NCBI RefSeq assembly: GCF_016714285.1 | Contig: NZ_JADJNN010000003.1 | Location: 558,001-622,000, forward strand | Reading direction: 5' to 3' | DNA length: 64,000 nucleotides | Origin: Nannocystis sp. | Lineage (GTDB): Bacteria > Myxococcota_A > Polyangia > Nannocystales > Nannocystaceae | Part shown: one piece after another, positions 36,408 through 44,547 of the stretch | Position numbering within the stretch: the first letter of the stretch is position 1 | Layout of the letters: each line of letters starts with the position of its first letter | The notes under the pieces: model-generated | The model's input: the letters and a program-made list of their open reading frames with translations, nothing else | Database searches by the model: none | What the model was told of the DNA's origin: nothing | Program-made: the position numbers and the translations under genes

Positions 36408-37205
36408 TCAATGCTCGGCCCTCGGGTGGGCCCGGGCCCGCCGCTGCGCGGCCTCGGCGAGGCTCATGTACGTACCAAAGAGCTGATCCCAGATCGTGAA
36501 CACAAACCCGTAATTCTTGCTCCCGTGGATGTTGTGGTGGGGATCATGGGGCGCCCCGCCGCCGCCCCAGGCGAACGGTAACCAGCGGTGGGGGGACCAA
36601 AAAACGTCATATCCCGAGTGCTCCTCGATCAGGCACGCGACCCAGAGTGCGACGAATATCCAGAAGCTCAGCGGGTGCACCGAAAACAGCAGGGCCGGGG
36701 TCACCACACAGACGATCACAACGGCATCCTCGAGCGGGTGGACCCAGCCCCCGGCCCACGAGAAGGGGTAGAGGTACTTGTGATGCACGCAGTGGACCTT
36801 GCGCCGGAGCAGCGGGACCGCGTGCATGAATCTGTGCTCCCAGTAGATCAGGAAGTCACTGACCAGGAAGCAGGCCAGCACCTGCCACAGCAGCGTGAAC
36901 AGGTCGGGCGCCTGCTGGGGCAGGGCGATGTGCTCGTCGGCCGCCCACCAGCCGAGAGCGTTGGCGCCGACGTAGATAAGCATCTGTGGGACCGCAGCCC
37001 GCGCGATGTCCTGCCTGCTGGGCCAGCGATCCGCGACGATCTTGTTGCGCGCCCGGCGGCGCAGATCTTTGACCGTGAACCCGAGGCAGACCACGGTAAA
37101 CGACAGCAACCCCACGGTCGCCGGGAACAACCAGTGATCGACGATCCCCGCGCCGTGGGTGAGGATCGCGTGCCACACAGGCTGGAGGATCGGCTCGGCG
37201 CGCAT
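36408..37205 (-). CDS. Sterol desaturase / fatty acid hydroxylase family protein
   Basis: 265 residues, with about four membrane helices and the three histidine clusters of non-haem di-iron membrane oxygenases: HRFMH (near residue 124), HCVHH (near 137) and HDPHH (near 219), plus EEHSGYD. The family hydroxylates or desaturates sterols, fatty acids or carotenoids with O2 and an electron donor. Nannocystis is known to make sterols, so a sterol C-4 or side-chain role is possible, but no other sterol gene lies in the window. The start is ATG at 37205. It is divergent from the following membrane protein gene. Confidence 0.87.
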   Translation of the reverse strand: MRAEPILQPVWHAILTHGAGIVDHWLFPATVGLLSFTVVCLGFTVKDLRRRARNKIVADRWPSRQDIARAAVPQMLIYVGANALGWWAADEHIALPQQAPDLFTLLWQVLACFLVSDFLIYWEHRFMHAVPLLRRKVHCVHHKYLYPFSWAGGWVHPLEDAVVIVCVVTPALLFSVHPLSFWIFVALWVACLIEEHSGYDVFWSPHRWLPFAWGGGGAPHDPHHNIHGSKNYGFVFTIWDQLFGTYMSLAEAAQRRARAHPRAEH

Positions 37206-37309
37206 CGGCCTGCGCAGGCTATCACGGCACGCTCCCGCGCGAACAAGCGTGGCGCGCCGGGTCTTTGGCTCTGGGAGTGGGACAGTGGCGGGTGTTATCG
37301 TCGCCGGCC

Positions 37310-38032
37310 GTGCCCGACATCAGCGCCGCCGTCGCTCCCCTGATCAAGCTCCTGGCGCCGTTGCTCGGCGAGCTCCTGACGGCGTTTCTTCGCACGACCG
37401 TCGGGATGGTCTGCCTCGGCACGGGGCTCGCGGTGACTGCGTTTGTCATGGCAGCTCGCGTCTCGCCGCTCCACGGGCTCCTCGCGGCCTGCATCGCCGT
37501 GGTCGCGTGCACGGTGATCGGCGTGATCGTGGCGACCAAGCGGGCCGTCGCCGCCAGCCTGATCCGTGGGGTCGGCGAGCTGCACCTGGGAAAGCAGACG
37601 ACGCAATGGTTGTTCGCCCAGCTCCTTGGCGTCGACGACCGCGCAGAGATCGGAGCTCGTGGTGGCGTGGTCGCCACCACGATCGAGCTGCTCCCCCTCG
37701 CCCAGGCGGAGCAGCGCCTCGCCCAGGTGGTGCATCGCGCCGTTGCTCCGGACCCGGCTGCCACGGGCGTCCGCGTGTGGCTGCAGCGCAAGCTCGTGGC
37801 GCGGCTGCTCGGCGCCATTGCCCAGGTGACGGTCACCAGGTTCCGCAGCGCCGCCGCTTCGGCCGGGGGCATCGACCTCATCCGCGTGCGCGACGAGCTG
37901 GCCGAGCGCATGGATGCCATGATCCGCGAGCGCATCGCGGGAGGCACCCGAAAGGCCACGATCTTGCTCGTCGGGGCTGCCGTGGTCCTCGCCATCGGTG
38001 GTGCGTTCGGGGTCAGCCAGCTCCGCTGGTAG
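37310..38032 (+). CDS. Small membrane protein, function unknown
   Basis: 240 residues from the GTG at 37310 (VPDISAAVAPLIKLLAPLLG); an upstream start at 37265 is also open. The first 70 residues hold two or three hydrophobic helices (TTVGMVCLGTGLAVTAFVMA; LLAACIAVVACTVIGVIVAT). A cytoplasmic amphipathic region follows, and a terminal helix is near the C-terminus (ATILLVGAAVVLAIGGAFGV). No domain is recognised. It ends 80 bases before the kinase gene, with dispersed repeat copy C between. Confidence 0.7.
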   Translation: MPDISAAVAPLIKLLAPLLGELLTAFLRTTVGMVCLGTGLAVTAFVMAARVSPLHGLLAACIAVVACTVIGVIVATKRAVAASLIRGVGELHLGKQTTQWLFAQLLGVDDRAEIGARGGVVATTIELLPLAQAEQRLAQVVHRAVAPDPAATGVRVWLQRKLVARLLGAIAQVTVTRFRSAAASAGGIDLIRVRDELAERMDAMIRERIAGGTRKATILLVGAAVVLAIGGAFGVSQLRW

Positions 38033-38039
38033 CGGTCTT

Positions 38040-38072
38040 CGCCGGCGGATGGTCACGGGGTCGGGGACGCGA
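38040..38072. repeat. Dispersed repeat, copy C
   Basis: Plus-strand CGGCGGATGGTCACGGGGTC followed by GGGGACGCGATACAG, matching copies A and B over their core and copy A into the following GACGCGAT. It lies between a membrane protein gene and the Ser/Thr kinase start. Confidence 0.6.
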
Positions 38073-38112
38073 TACAGTCCCGCGCGATGGCGCGCGTCGC
38101 CATGAGACCCCC

Positions 38113-39348
38113 ATGTCCAGCTCCGGCCAGCGTACCCAGCTCAAGCTCGTCACCGTCGGCGACTTCGACCCGCAGTCTGACAACGCGATCGAGTACGACT
38201 TCATCGGCCGGGTGATCGCCGGGCGATATACGGTCCGCGAGCACATCGGCGGCGGCGGCATGGCCGATGTCTTTCGTGCCAGCGACGGCGAGCTCGGCAT
38301 CGACGTGGCGATCAAGCTGCTCAAGCCGCGCATGGCCTCCGACGAGCTGCGCGCCCGCATGGTCCAGGAGGCCCAGGCGGCGGCCCAGGTCCGGCATTCG
38401 AACCTCGTGCGGGTGTTCGGCACCGGCAAGCTCGACGCCACCGCCTATATCGCGATGGAGATGCTGCGGGGCCCGAACCTCGAGCAATACCTGCGCGCGC
38501 GCCCGCAGCAGCGCCTGCCGTGGCACGAGGCGCTGGAGCTGCTGCTGCCCGCGATCGCGGCGCTGCACGCCGTGCACGAGCGGGGCTTTGTCCACCGCGA
38601 CATCAAGCCCGGCAACATCCTCGTCACCTCCGAGCCCGGCTGCCCCCCGACCGCCATCGTGATCGACCTCGGCCTGGTCAAGCCCGACCGCGCGCTCCGC
38701 AACGCCGCCAGCCCGCCGACCACCGAGGCCGGCCGCATGCTCTGCACCCCCGGCTACACCTCGCCCGAGCAGGCCGCTGGCCTCCCCGTCGACCGCCGCT
38801 CGGACGTGTATTCCATGGCGATCACCCTCTACCGCGTGCTCGCCGGGCGCCTCCCCTTCCACGACGCCCGCGGCCAGCCCGTGTTCGTCGTGCTGGCCAA
38901 GCATATCTACAATGAACCGACCCGGCTCGGCGAGGCCGCCGCGGGTGCCGACATTCCGCCGGCGATCGCCGCCGTCATCGAATCGGCGCTGCGCAAGGAC
39001 CCGAAGGACCGCCCGCAGACGATGCTGGCCTTCGCCGAGGCGCTGCGGGCCGCCGCCGCGGGCTCGGCCCCGACGCAATCGTCGCTGCGCCGCCGGCCGC
39101 ACGCGCTGCTGCTCGTGCTCGCCGCCGCCGTGGCGATCGCGTGGCTGTTCGTCCCGGCGCCGGCGTCCCCGCGGACGGTGAATCTCGGACCCGAGCGAAT
39201 CGCGGTCCCGGCACCTGGCAGCTGGGTCCTCGCCGACGCCCGCAGATTCCCGCCGACAGATCCTACGTCGAGCGACGCGACTGCCCACATATCCCCCACT
39301 CCTGCGCCACGCGACACGACTGCCCACATCCCCGCCAGCGCCGGGTGA
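38113..39348 (+). CDS. Ser/Thr protein kinase with membrane anchor, C-terminally truncated by a frameshift
   Basis: 411 residues. The Hanks-type kinase domain has a glycine loop (HIGGGGMADVFRA), the lysine in VAIKLLKP, and the catalytic loop HRDIKPGN near residue 162. The magnesium motif is DLG instead of DFG (VIDLGLVKPD). It also has GYTSPEQ and DVYSMAITLYRVLAGR. A single membrane helix is near residues 330-345 (LLLVLAAAVAIAWLFVP). The remaining 60 residues are a linker that ends in a 34-39 bp tandem repeat. In the second unit two bases are missing compared with units 1 and 3, which creates a TGA at 39346. The next frame continues as a coherent domain to 39682. The start ATG is at 38113. It is likely a receptor-like kinase sensing an envelope signal. 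Confidence 0.9.
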   Translation: MSSSGQRTQLKLVTVGDFDPQSDNAIEYDFIGRVIAGRYTVREHIGGGGMADVFRASDGELGIDVAIKLLKPRMASDELRARMVQEAQAAAQVRHSNLVRVFGTGKLDATAYIAMEMLRGPNLEQYLRARPQQRLPWHEALELLLPAIAALHAVHERGFVHRDIKPGNILVTSEPGCPPTAIVIDLGLVKPDRALRNAASPPTTEAGRMLCTPGYTSPEQAAGLPVDRRSDVYSMAITLYRVLAGRLPFHDARGQPVFVVLAKHIYNEPTRLGEAAAGADIPPAIAAVIESALRKDPKDRPQTMLAFAEALRAAAAGSAPTQSSLRRRPHALLLVLAAAVAIAWLFVPAPASPRTVNLGPERIAVPAPGSWVLADARRFPPTDPTSSDATAHISPTPAPRDTTAHIPASAG

Positions 39349-39380
39349 CACGACTGCCCACATATCCCCGCCTGCGCCCG
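39274..39380 (+). repeat. Three-unit tandem repeat in the kinase linker carrying a 2-bp deletion
   Basis: Units start at 39274, 39313 and 39347. Each begins GAC(A/G)CGACTGCCCACAT. Units 1 and 3 read CCCACATATCCCC, while unit 2 reads CCCACATCCCC. Unit lengths are 39 and 34 bases for the first two; restoring the missing AT makes unit 2 36 bases, a multiple of three. Translated, the units give DATAHISPTPAPR, DTTAHIPASAG(stop) and, in the shifted frame, DTTAHISPPAPAP. Confidence 0.85.
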
Positions 39381-39682
39381 CCCCGACGACCAGGGCTGGC
39401 GAGCAGCACGATCTCGCGGCCGCGGCCCGCCGCGCCCTCGCCCGGCGTACTTCCGCGGTCCAGCGCTGCGCCGACGCGAGCACCGGCGGCAGCAATCGCC
39501 TGGCCGTCGCGATGAAGATCGATATGGAAGGGCGCGTCTCCGCGCACGTCGTCGACGCCGTGGACACCCCCCTGAGCCGCTGCGTCGACCAGGCCCTGCG
39601 CCACACGCCCCTCCTGCCGCCCCTCAAGCCCCTGTCCTTCGTGCAAACCTTCAAACTGCGCGCGACGCCTCGCCACCCGTGA
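39349..39682 (+). pseudogene. Detached C-terminal domain of the kinase (TonB/AgmX-PglI-like), out of frame
   Basis: In the frame one base on from the kinase, about 110 residues continue without a start codon of their own near the beginning. The segment RRTSAVQRCADASTGG is followed by VAMKIDMEGRVSAHVVDAVD and LSRCVDQALRHTPLLPPLKP. The pattern resembles the periplasmic TonB/AgmX-PglI C-terminal domain often found after the membrane helix of myxobacterial kinases. Its TGA overlaps the GTG of the next gene by four bases, as expected for a true gene end. An internal ATG at 39512 would give only the second half. Confidence 0.7.
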
Positions 39683-40596
39683 ACTCGATGCACCTCCACC
39701 TCGCCCTGATCGTCGCCCTCGTCGCCCCGCCGCGGAGCCTGTCGCCGGAGGCCGGCGAGCACAATACGACGGCGATGCGCTTCTACGACGCCGGCCAGTT
39801 CGCGCCCGCGGTCGACGAGTTCTACGCGGCCTATCGCGCCATGCCCGACGCCCGCCGTGACCGCGAAGGTCGCCAGCTGCTGCTCGGCTCGATGCACATG
39901 ACGCTGCTCAATCTTCACGACCAGACCGGCGAGGCGGCGCCGCTGTGCCGCCTGCAGGGCATCTTGCAGGAGCACGCCGACGCGCTCGCGGCCGCGTTCC
40001 CCGAGGACCCCGAGATGCTGGAGATCGCCAACGCCCGGGCTCGCCACGAGGCGGTGACGCAGAAGCTCGCCGCCTACGGCGACAATCCCTGTGCACCGCT
40101 ACCGCCGCCGCCCGCACCCGCGCCCGCGCCCGTCGTCCCCGCTGCCACGATTCCCGTCCAGCCCGCTCCGGCGCCCGCCGCAGCGCCGACGAGCGCGACG
40201 CCTGCGAGTCCCGACGCGATCCCGCCGCGCCAGCTCAGGATCGCCGGAGGCATCACCCTGGGCCTCAGCGCGGCGCTCCTCGGCGTGATGACCTACGGCC
40301 TCGTCAGTGACGCCAAGATCCGTGCGCGCGTCAGCGAGATCGACGACAAGCCGCCCGACTGTCCGCTCAGCCCAAGCGAACATGAGGAGTTGCTGGGCCT
40401 GCGCAAGGATGCAGTGACCAGCCGCGGGATCGCCATCGGCACAGGCATCGCCGCCGGAGTGACGACCGCGCTCGGCGCAACATTGTTCGCGCTGGCCCGC
40501 CGTGGCACTGGCAAGAAACGCTGGTCCGCTGCGCCCTGGTGGTCGCCCTCCGGCGCCGGCCTGACCCTTCGCGTGCAGCTCGGCGCTGCACGCTGA
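39679..40596 (+). CDS. Exported TPR-like protein with proline-rich linker and two C-terminal membrane helices
   Basis: 305 residues. The start is GTG at 39679, coupled to the kinase-domain stop (GTGA), or ATG at 39688 (MHLHLALIVALVAPP, a signal peptide). A helical repeat region follows (NTTAMRFYDAGQFAPAVDEF) to about residue 130. Next is a Pro/Ala linker (PPPPAPAPAPVVPAA). Two hydrophobic helices (GGITLGLSAALLGVMTYGLV and GIAIGTGIAAGVTTALGATL) lie near the end. Proteins of this plan commonly sit beside myxobacterial kinases. The first 90 bases and the last 14 bases of this gene reappear fused at 44416, before lipoprotein copy A2. Confidence 0.78.
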   Translation: MNSMHLHLALIVALVAPPRSLSPEAGEHNTTAMRFYDAGQFAPAVDEFYAAYRAMPDARRDREGRQLLLGSMHMTLLNLHDQTGEAAPLCRLQGILQEHADALAAAFPEDPEMLEIANARARHEAVTQKLAAYGDNPCAPLPPPPAPAPAPVVPAATIPVQPAPAPAAAPTSATPASPDAIPPRQLRIAGGITLGLSAALLGVMTYGLVSDAKIRARVSEIDDKPPDCPLSPSEHEELLGLRKDAVTSRGIAIGTGIAAGVTTALGATLFALARRGTGKKRWSAAPWWSPSGAGLTLRVQLGAAR

Positions 40597-40639
40597 CCCA
40601 CGCACGATATACAACGACGCTCCCCTCGAGGTCTCTCTC

Positions 40640-41791
40640 ATGACATTCCCCCGCGCACTCCACCGATCGCTCGCCTGGCCCCTGCTGGCCGTCGCCTGCC
40701 AGCAGGGCGGCGACGTCGGGACCGCGGAGCCCGAACCCGGGACCGCGAGCACCTCGTCGACGAGCACCCTCGTCGACCCCACGAATACACCGACGACCGG
40801 CGTCTCGAGCCCCGTCACGACCGACCCGGGTTCCACGAGCACCAGCGGAGACGCGAGCACCTCGACCGGCAACGTCGACACCGGCCCGGACCCCGCGAGC
40901 TCCTCGAGCGATACGACCGGCGATCCCCCAGCGCCGGGCTGCGGCGACGGCGAGCCCGGCCCCAACGAGGAGTGCGATCTGGGCGCGGCCCAGAACAACG
41001 ACCACGGGGTCTGTACCCTCGAGTGCAAGATCGCCAAATGCGGCGACAAGCTGATCTGGGACGGCGAGGAAGCCTGCGACAACGGCACCGACAACAACGA
41101 TAATCTGTACGGCGGCTGCACCACGCAATGCCAGCTCGGCCCGCGCTGCAACGACGGCATGCTGCAAGGCCCCGAGGAGTGCGACCTCGGCGAGGGCAAC
41201 GGCGACGGCGAATTCCCGCCCTACGGCGTCCCCTGCGACGACGGCTGCCGCTTCCAGGCCCGCCTGGCCTTCCTGTCCAGCGTGGCCTACAAGGGCGGCG
41301 ACCTCGGCGGAGTCGAGGGCGCGCACCTGAAGTGCCAGAAGCTGGCCAAGCAAGCGGGCTTCGATAACTCGGCCGCCTTCAAGGCCTGGCTCAGCGACGG
41401 GCAACACAGCCCGTTCCAGGACTTCAATCATGCTCTCGATACGGTCGGGCTGGCGTACGTGCGCCCGGACGGGGTGCGCATCGCGGATGACTGGGATGAC
41501 CTGATCCTGAACGGGCCCGGTGATGGGATCGTCCTGACGGATACGGGGGAGAAGCTGCTGAGTGTCGGGGTGTGGACCGGCACGGCGCCAAGCGGCAAGG
41601 TCTTCGACCCTGCTGCCACCTGCAAGACGTGGAGCAGCTCGTCCGCGCTCGACAAGAGTCGGAGAGGCCTCTCGGGCGTCGACAAGCAGAAGGCTCAGGC
41701 GTGGATGCAGTGGGTCGCGGACAAACAGTGGACAAACTACACGAGTTTTGGCTGCGATGTTTCGTATCGCCTTTACTGTTTCGAGCAATAG
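40640..41791 (+). CDS. Secreted lipoprotein A1: cysteine-rich repeats plus DUF1554 domain
   Basis: 383 residues. The lipoprotein signal ends in LLAVAC, then a Thr/Ser-rich linker runs to about residue 95. Cysteine-rich units of the DUF4215/myxobacterial disulphide-repeat type follow (CGDGEPGPNEECDLGAAQNN; CNDGMLQGPEECDLGEGN). The C-terminal 180 residues form a DUF1554 domain (FLSSVAYKGGDLGGVEGAHL; KAWLSDG; RPDGVRIADDWDDL) ending RLYCFEQ. DUF1554 is related to collagen-XV/endostatin-like lectin folds, so binding is likely. It is the first of six tandem paralogues; its nearest relative is A2 at 44544. Confidence 0.85.
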   Translation: MTFPRALHRSLAWPLLAVACQQGGDVGTAEPEPGTASTSSTSTLVDPTNTPTTGVSSPVTTDPGSTSTSGDASTSTGNVDTGPDPASSSSDTTGDPPAPGCGDGEPGPNEECDLGAAQNNDHGVCTLECKIAKCGDKLIWDGEEACDNGTDNNDNLYGGCTTQCQLGPRCNDGMLQGPEECDLGEGNGDGEFPPYGVPCDDGCRFQARLAFLSSVAYKGGDLGGVEGAHLKCQKLAKQAGFDNSAAFKAWLSDGQHSPFQDFNHALDTVGLAYVRPDGVRIADDWDDLILNGPGDGIVLTDTGEKLLSVGVWTGTAPSGKVFDPAATCKTWSSSSALDKSRRGLSGVDKQKAQAWMQWVADKQWTNYTSFGCDVSYRLYCFEQ

Positions 41792-41804
41792 GAGCTTATC
41801 TGCA

Positions 41805-42671
41805 ATGAATACCACATATCCCGAACACAGGTATTCGGGCGGCGCCATGCTGGTAACCCTGTGCAGCCCCATTCTGATGGCTGCGTGCGCGGTGGAGAAG
41901 ATCGACGCGATTCTTGCGGACCGCGGGGTTACGGACTGCTCTTCAAGCACCGGCGACAGCAGTGGAGGCTCCGAGACATCCACGAGCACTAGCACAGGTA
42001 CGTCCACAGGCGCGTCGAGCAGCGCTGAATCCACCACATCCGGGGGCGGGACAAGCGGCACCAGCTCCGGCTCGGAGAGCACCGGCCCGTCAGAGCCGGT
42101 GTGTGGCGATGGCGTCGTCGAGGGTGACGAGACCTGTGATGACGGGAACGCGACCCCGGGCGACGGCTGCCAGGAGTGCGCGAGAGACTCCATTATCTTC
42201 ATCACCAGCGAGGTGTACCAGGGCTTCGCGCTGGGTGGACTCTATGGCGCCGATCAACGCTGCCAAAGCCTCGCCGCAAAGGCCGGACTTCAGCGGTTTC
42301 TCACTTTCAAGGCGTGGCTCAGCACGCCGAGCATGTCGGTCGCGGACCGGCTTCTGCACTCGCGTGGCCGCTACGTTCTTGTCAACGGGCTGGTGGTCGC
42401 TCAGGACTGGGAGGCTCTGACGTCGGGTACTATCGAGACCACAATTACGGTCGACGAGAAGTCCCAGACGCAGGACACGCGCGCCTGGACCGGCACCTTG
42501 GCGAGTGGTGAGCCGGCCGCGGGTTCTGAGTTCTGCGAGGATTGGGACGACGACTCAGGACTCCTGAAATTTGGAGGCACCGGACTGAGCGTGAATACTG
42601 ACGCCGCCTGGTCATTCTTCGAGAATGGCCCCTGTGATTCCGAGTTCCGGCTCTATTGCGTGGAACAATAA
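41805..42671 (+). CDS. Secreted lipoprotein B1: one cysteine repeat plus DUF1554
   Basis: 288 residues. The start is ATG at 41805, with AGGAGC directly after the A1 stop as ribosome-binding site. The signal peptide (GGAMLVTLCSPILMAAC) ends in a lipobox, then comes a Ser/Thr/Gly linker to about residue 95. One disulphide-repeat unit follows (CGDGVVEGDETCDDGNATP). The DUF1554 domain includes FITSEVYQGFALGGLYGADQ, FKAWLSTPSMSVADR and SEFCEDWDDDSGLLKFGGTG, ending RLYCVEQ. It differs from the A type by a single short cysteine unit and a distinct DUF1554 subfamily. It is near-identical to B2, notably over the signal peptide and DUF1554, which points to recent duplication. Confidence 0.85.
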   Translation: MNTTYPEHRYSGGAMLVTLCSPILMAACAVEKIDAILADRGVTDCSSSTGDSSGGSETSTSTSTGTSTGASSSAESTTSGGGTSGTSSGSESTGPSEPVCGDGVVEGDETCDDGNATPGDGCQECARDSIIFITSEVYQGFALGGLYGADQRCQSLAAKAGLQRFLTFKAWLSTPSMSVADRLLHSRGRYVLVNGLVVAQDWEALTSGTIETTITVDEKSQTQDTRAWTGTLASGEPAAGSEFCEDWDDDSGLLKFGGTGLSVNTDAAWSFFENGPCDSEFRLYCVEQ

Positions 42672-42684
42672 GAGTTTAGCTGCA

Positions 42685-43554
42685 ATGAATACCATACTTC
42701 CAGAACACACATATTCTGGCGGCGCCATGCTGGTAACCCTGTGCAGCCCCATCCTGATGCTTGCGTGCGCGGTGGAGAAGATCGACGCTATACTTGGGGA
42801 CGGCGAGGTTACGGACTTTGCTTCGAGCACGGGCAACAGCAGTGGAAGCTCCAAGACATTCACGAGCACGAGCGCAGGTACCTCGGTAGGCGAGACGAGC
42901 AGCTCTGAATGCACGACATCTGGGGGCGAGACAAGTGCCACGAGTACGGGCTCCGAGAGCAGCACAGGCCCCTCCGAGCCAGTGTGCGGCGACGGCGTGG
43001 TCGAGGGTGACGAGACCTGCGATGATGGGAACGCGACCCCGGACGATGGTTGCCAGGAGTGCGCGAGAGATTCCATCATCTTCATCACCAGCGAGGTCTA
43101 CCAGGGCTTCGCGCTGGGTGGACTTGATGGAGCCGATCTACGCTGCCAGAGCCTCGCCGCGAAGGCCGGACTTGAGCGCTTCCTGACCTTCAAGGCGTGG
43201 CTGAGCACGCCGAGCATCTCCGTGGGGGATCGGTTGCTGCATTCACGCGGGCGCTACGTCCTGGTCAACGGGCTTGTGGTTGCTCAGAACTGGGACGCCC
43301 TCACGTCGGGGACCATCGAAACCACGATCACCGTCGACGAACACTCGCAGACACAAGACACGCGCGCCTGGACAGGTACGCTGGCGAGCGGAGAGCCGGC
43401 CCTGGGGTCCGAATTCTGCGAGGACTGGGACGATGACTCAGGATTACTGAAATTCGGAGGGACTGGACTCAGCGTGAATACCGACGCTGCGTGGTCCTTC
43501 TTCGAGCATGGCCCTTGCTTCTCGGAGCTCCGCCTTTATTGTGTGGAACAGTAA
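42685..43554 (+). CDS. Secreted lipoprotein B2: paralogue of B1
   Basis: 289 residues, with ATG at 42685 in the same context (CTGCAATGAATACCA) as B1. The signal region GGAMLVTLCSPILMLAC is followed by a Ser/Thr-rich linker that differs from B1 far more than the rest (SSKTFTSTSAGTSVGETSSS). One cysteine unit and a DUF1554 domain nearly the same as in B1 follow. The faster change in the linker is the pattern expected if it is only a spacer. The 3' end overlaps the probable start of B3. Confidence 0.85.
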   Translation: MNTILPEHTYSGGAMLVTLCSPILMLACAVEKIDAILGDGEVTDFASSTGNSSGSSKTFTSTSAGTSVGETSSSECTTSGGETSATSTGSESSTGPSEPVCGDGVVEGDETCDDGNATPDDGCQECARDSIIFITSEVYQGFALGGLDGADLRCQSLAAKAGLERFLTFKAWLSTPSISVGDRLLHSRGRYVLVNGLVVAQNWDALTSGTIETTITVDEHSQTQDTRAWTGTLASGEPALGSEFCEDWDDDSGLLKFGGTGLSVNTDAAWSFFEHGPCFSELRLYCVEQ

Positions 43555-44410
43555 CCGCATCAACAACAAGAGTCTCGGCCTGCTGTGTGTGGTGCCGCTG
43601 CTCGACGCCTGCGGCGTCCAGCAGATTGATGACATTCTCGCCGAGCGCGGGGTTACGGACTGCCCCTCGAGCATCGGCGAAAGCAGCGTAGAGCCTGACA
43701 GGTCAACGAATGCCGACGCGAGCACCAGCACCTCAATGGGAGCGATGAGTGGTTCCGGCACATCGTCGACCAGCGGGGAGCCATCGAGCAGTACATCCGG
43801 CTCCGATAGCACCGGGCCATTACCGCCGGTTTGTGGAGATGGGGTCATCGAGGGCGACGAGACCTGCGACGACGGTAACGACATACCCGCGGATGGGTGT
43901 CAGGAGTGTGCACGAGACTCCATCGTGTTCGTCAGCAGCGAGGTATACCAGGGCTACGCACTCGGCGGGCTCTACGGTGCAGATCAACGCTGCCGCAGCC
44001 TGGCTGCCAAGGCAGGTCTCGACCGATTTCTCACCTACAAGGCGTGGCTGAGTACGCCGGCCATGTCCGCCGCGGATCGGCTTGTCCATTCTCGCGGTCG
44101 TTACATGCTGGTGAACGGGCTGGTCGTCGCACAGAACTGGGATGCGTTGACCTCTGGGACGCTGGAGAACCCGATCATGGTCGACGAACACTCCCAGTCG
44201 CAGGACTCGGCGGTTTGGACCGGGACACTGGCGAGCGGACAGCCGGCGGTTGGCTCCGAGTTCTGCGAGGACTGGGACGACGACTCCGGGTTGCTGAAAT
44301 TTGCTGGCACTGGATTCAGCACCAGTGTCGACGCCACCTGGTCGTTCTTTGAGCAGGGGGGCTGTGGGTCGGAGCTGCGCCTGTATTGCGTGGAGCAGCA
44401 AGGCACGTGA
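43541..44410 (+). CDS. Secreted lipoprotein B3: paralogue of B1/B2
   Basis: 289 residues from a GTG at 43541 (VWNSNRINNKSLGLLCVVPL) that overlaps the last 14 bases of B2; an upstream ATG at 43508 would overlap more. The lipobox is PLLDAC. The linker is unlike those of B1 and B2 (STNADASTSTSMGAMSGSGT). The cysteine unit is CGDGVIEGDETCDDGNDIPA, and the DUF1554 domain contains FVSSEVYQGYALGGLYGADQ and KAWLSTPAMSAADR. It ends LYCVEQQGT, slightly longer than its paralogues. The leader and start context differ from those of B1/B2, as if the junction had been remodelled. Confidence 0.8.
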   Translation: MWNSNRINNKSLGLLCVVPLLDACGVQQIDDILAERGVTDCPSSIGESSVEPDRSTNADASTSTSMGAMSGSGTSSTSGEPSSSTSGSDSTGPLPPVCGDGVIEGDETCDDGNDIPADGCQECARDSIVFVSSEVYQGYALGGLYGADQRCRSLAAKAGLDRFLTYKAWLSTPAMSAADRLVHSRGRYMLVNGLVVAQNWDALTSGTLENPIMVDEHSQSQDSAVWTGTLASGQPAVGSEFCEDWDDDSGLLKFAGTGFSTSVDATWSFFEQGGCGSELRLYCVEQQGT

Positions 44411-44415
44411 TCCCG

Positions 44416-44547
44416 ATGCACCTTCTCCTCACGTTGCTCGTCGCCCCGCCGCGGAGCCTGTCGCCGGAGGCCGGCGAGCACAACACGACGGCGCTGCACG
44501 CTAATCGCTCACGAGATACACGACTCCCCCATCGAGGTCTCTCATGA
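44416..44547 (+). pseudogene. Duplication scar: fused ends of the TPR-like gene found at 39679
   Basis: The stretch starts with ATGCACCTTCTCCTCACGTT and matches the first 90 bases of the gene at 39688 (signal peptide, APPRSLSPEAGEHNTTA). It then jumps at CGGCG to the last bases of that gene (GGCGCTGCACGCT, as at 40581-40593) and its downstream spacer up to the ATG of the lipoprotein. About 820 bases between have been lost at a short homology. A 43-codon frame remains open and overlaps the A2 start by ATGA, so it could still act as a leader for A2. Confidence 0.8.

Noticed and set aside
39141..39515. Third-frame open reading stretch across the kinase C-terminus
   Set aside because: Arg/Pro-rich without pattern; the other two frames explain the region.
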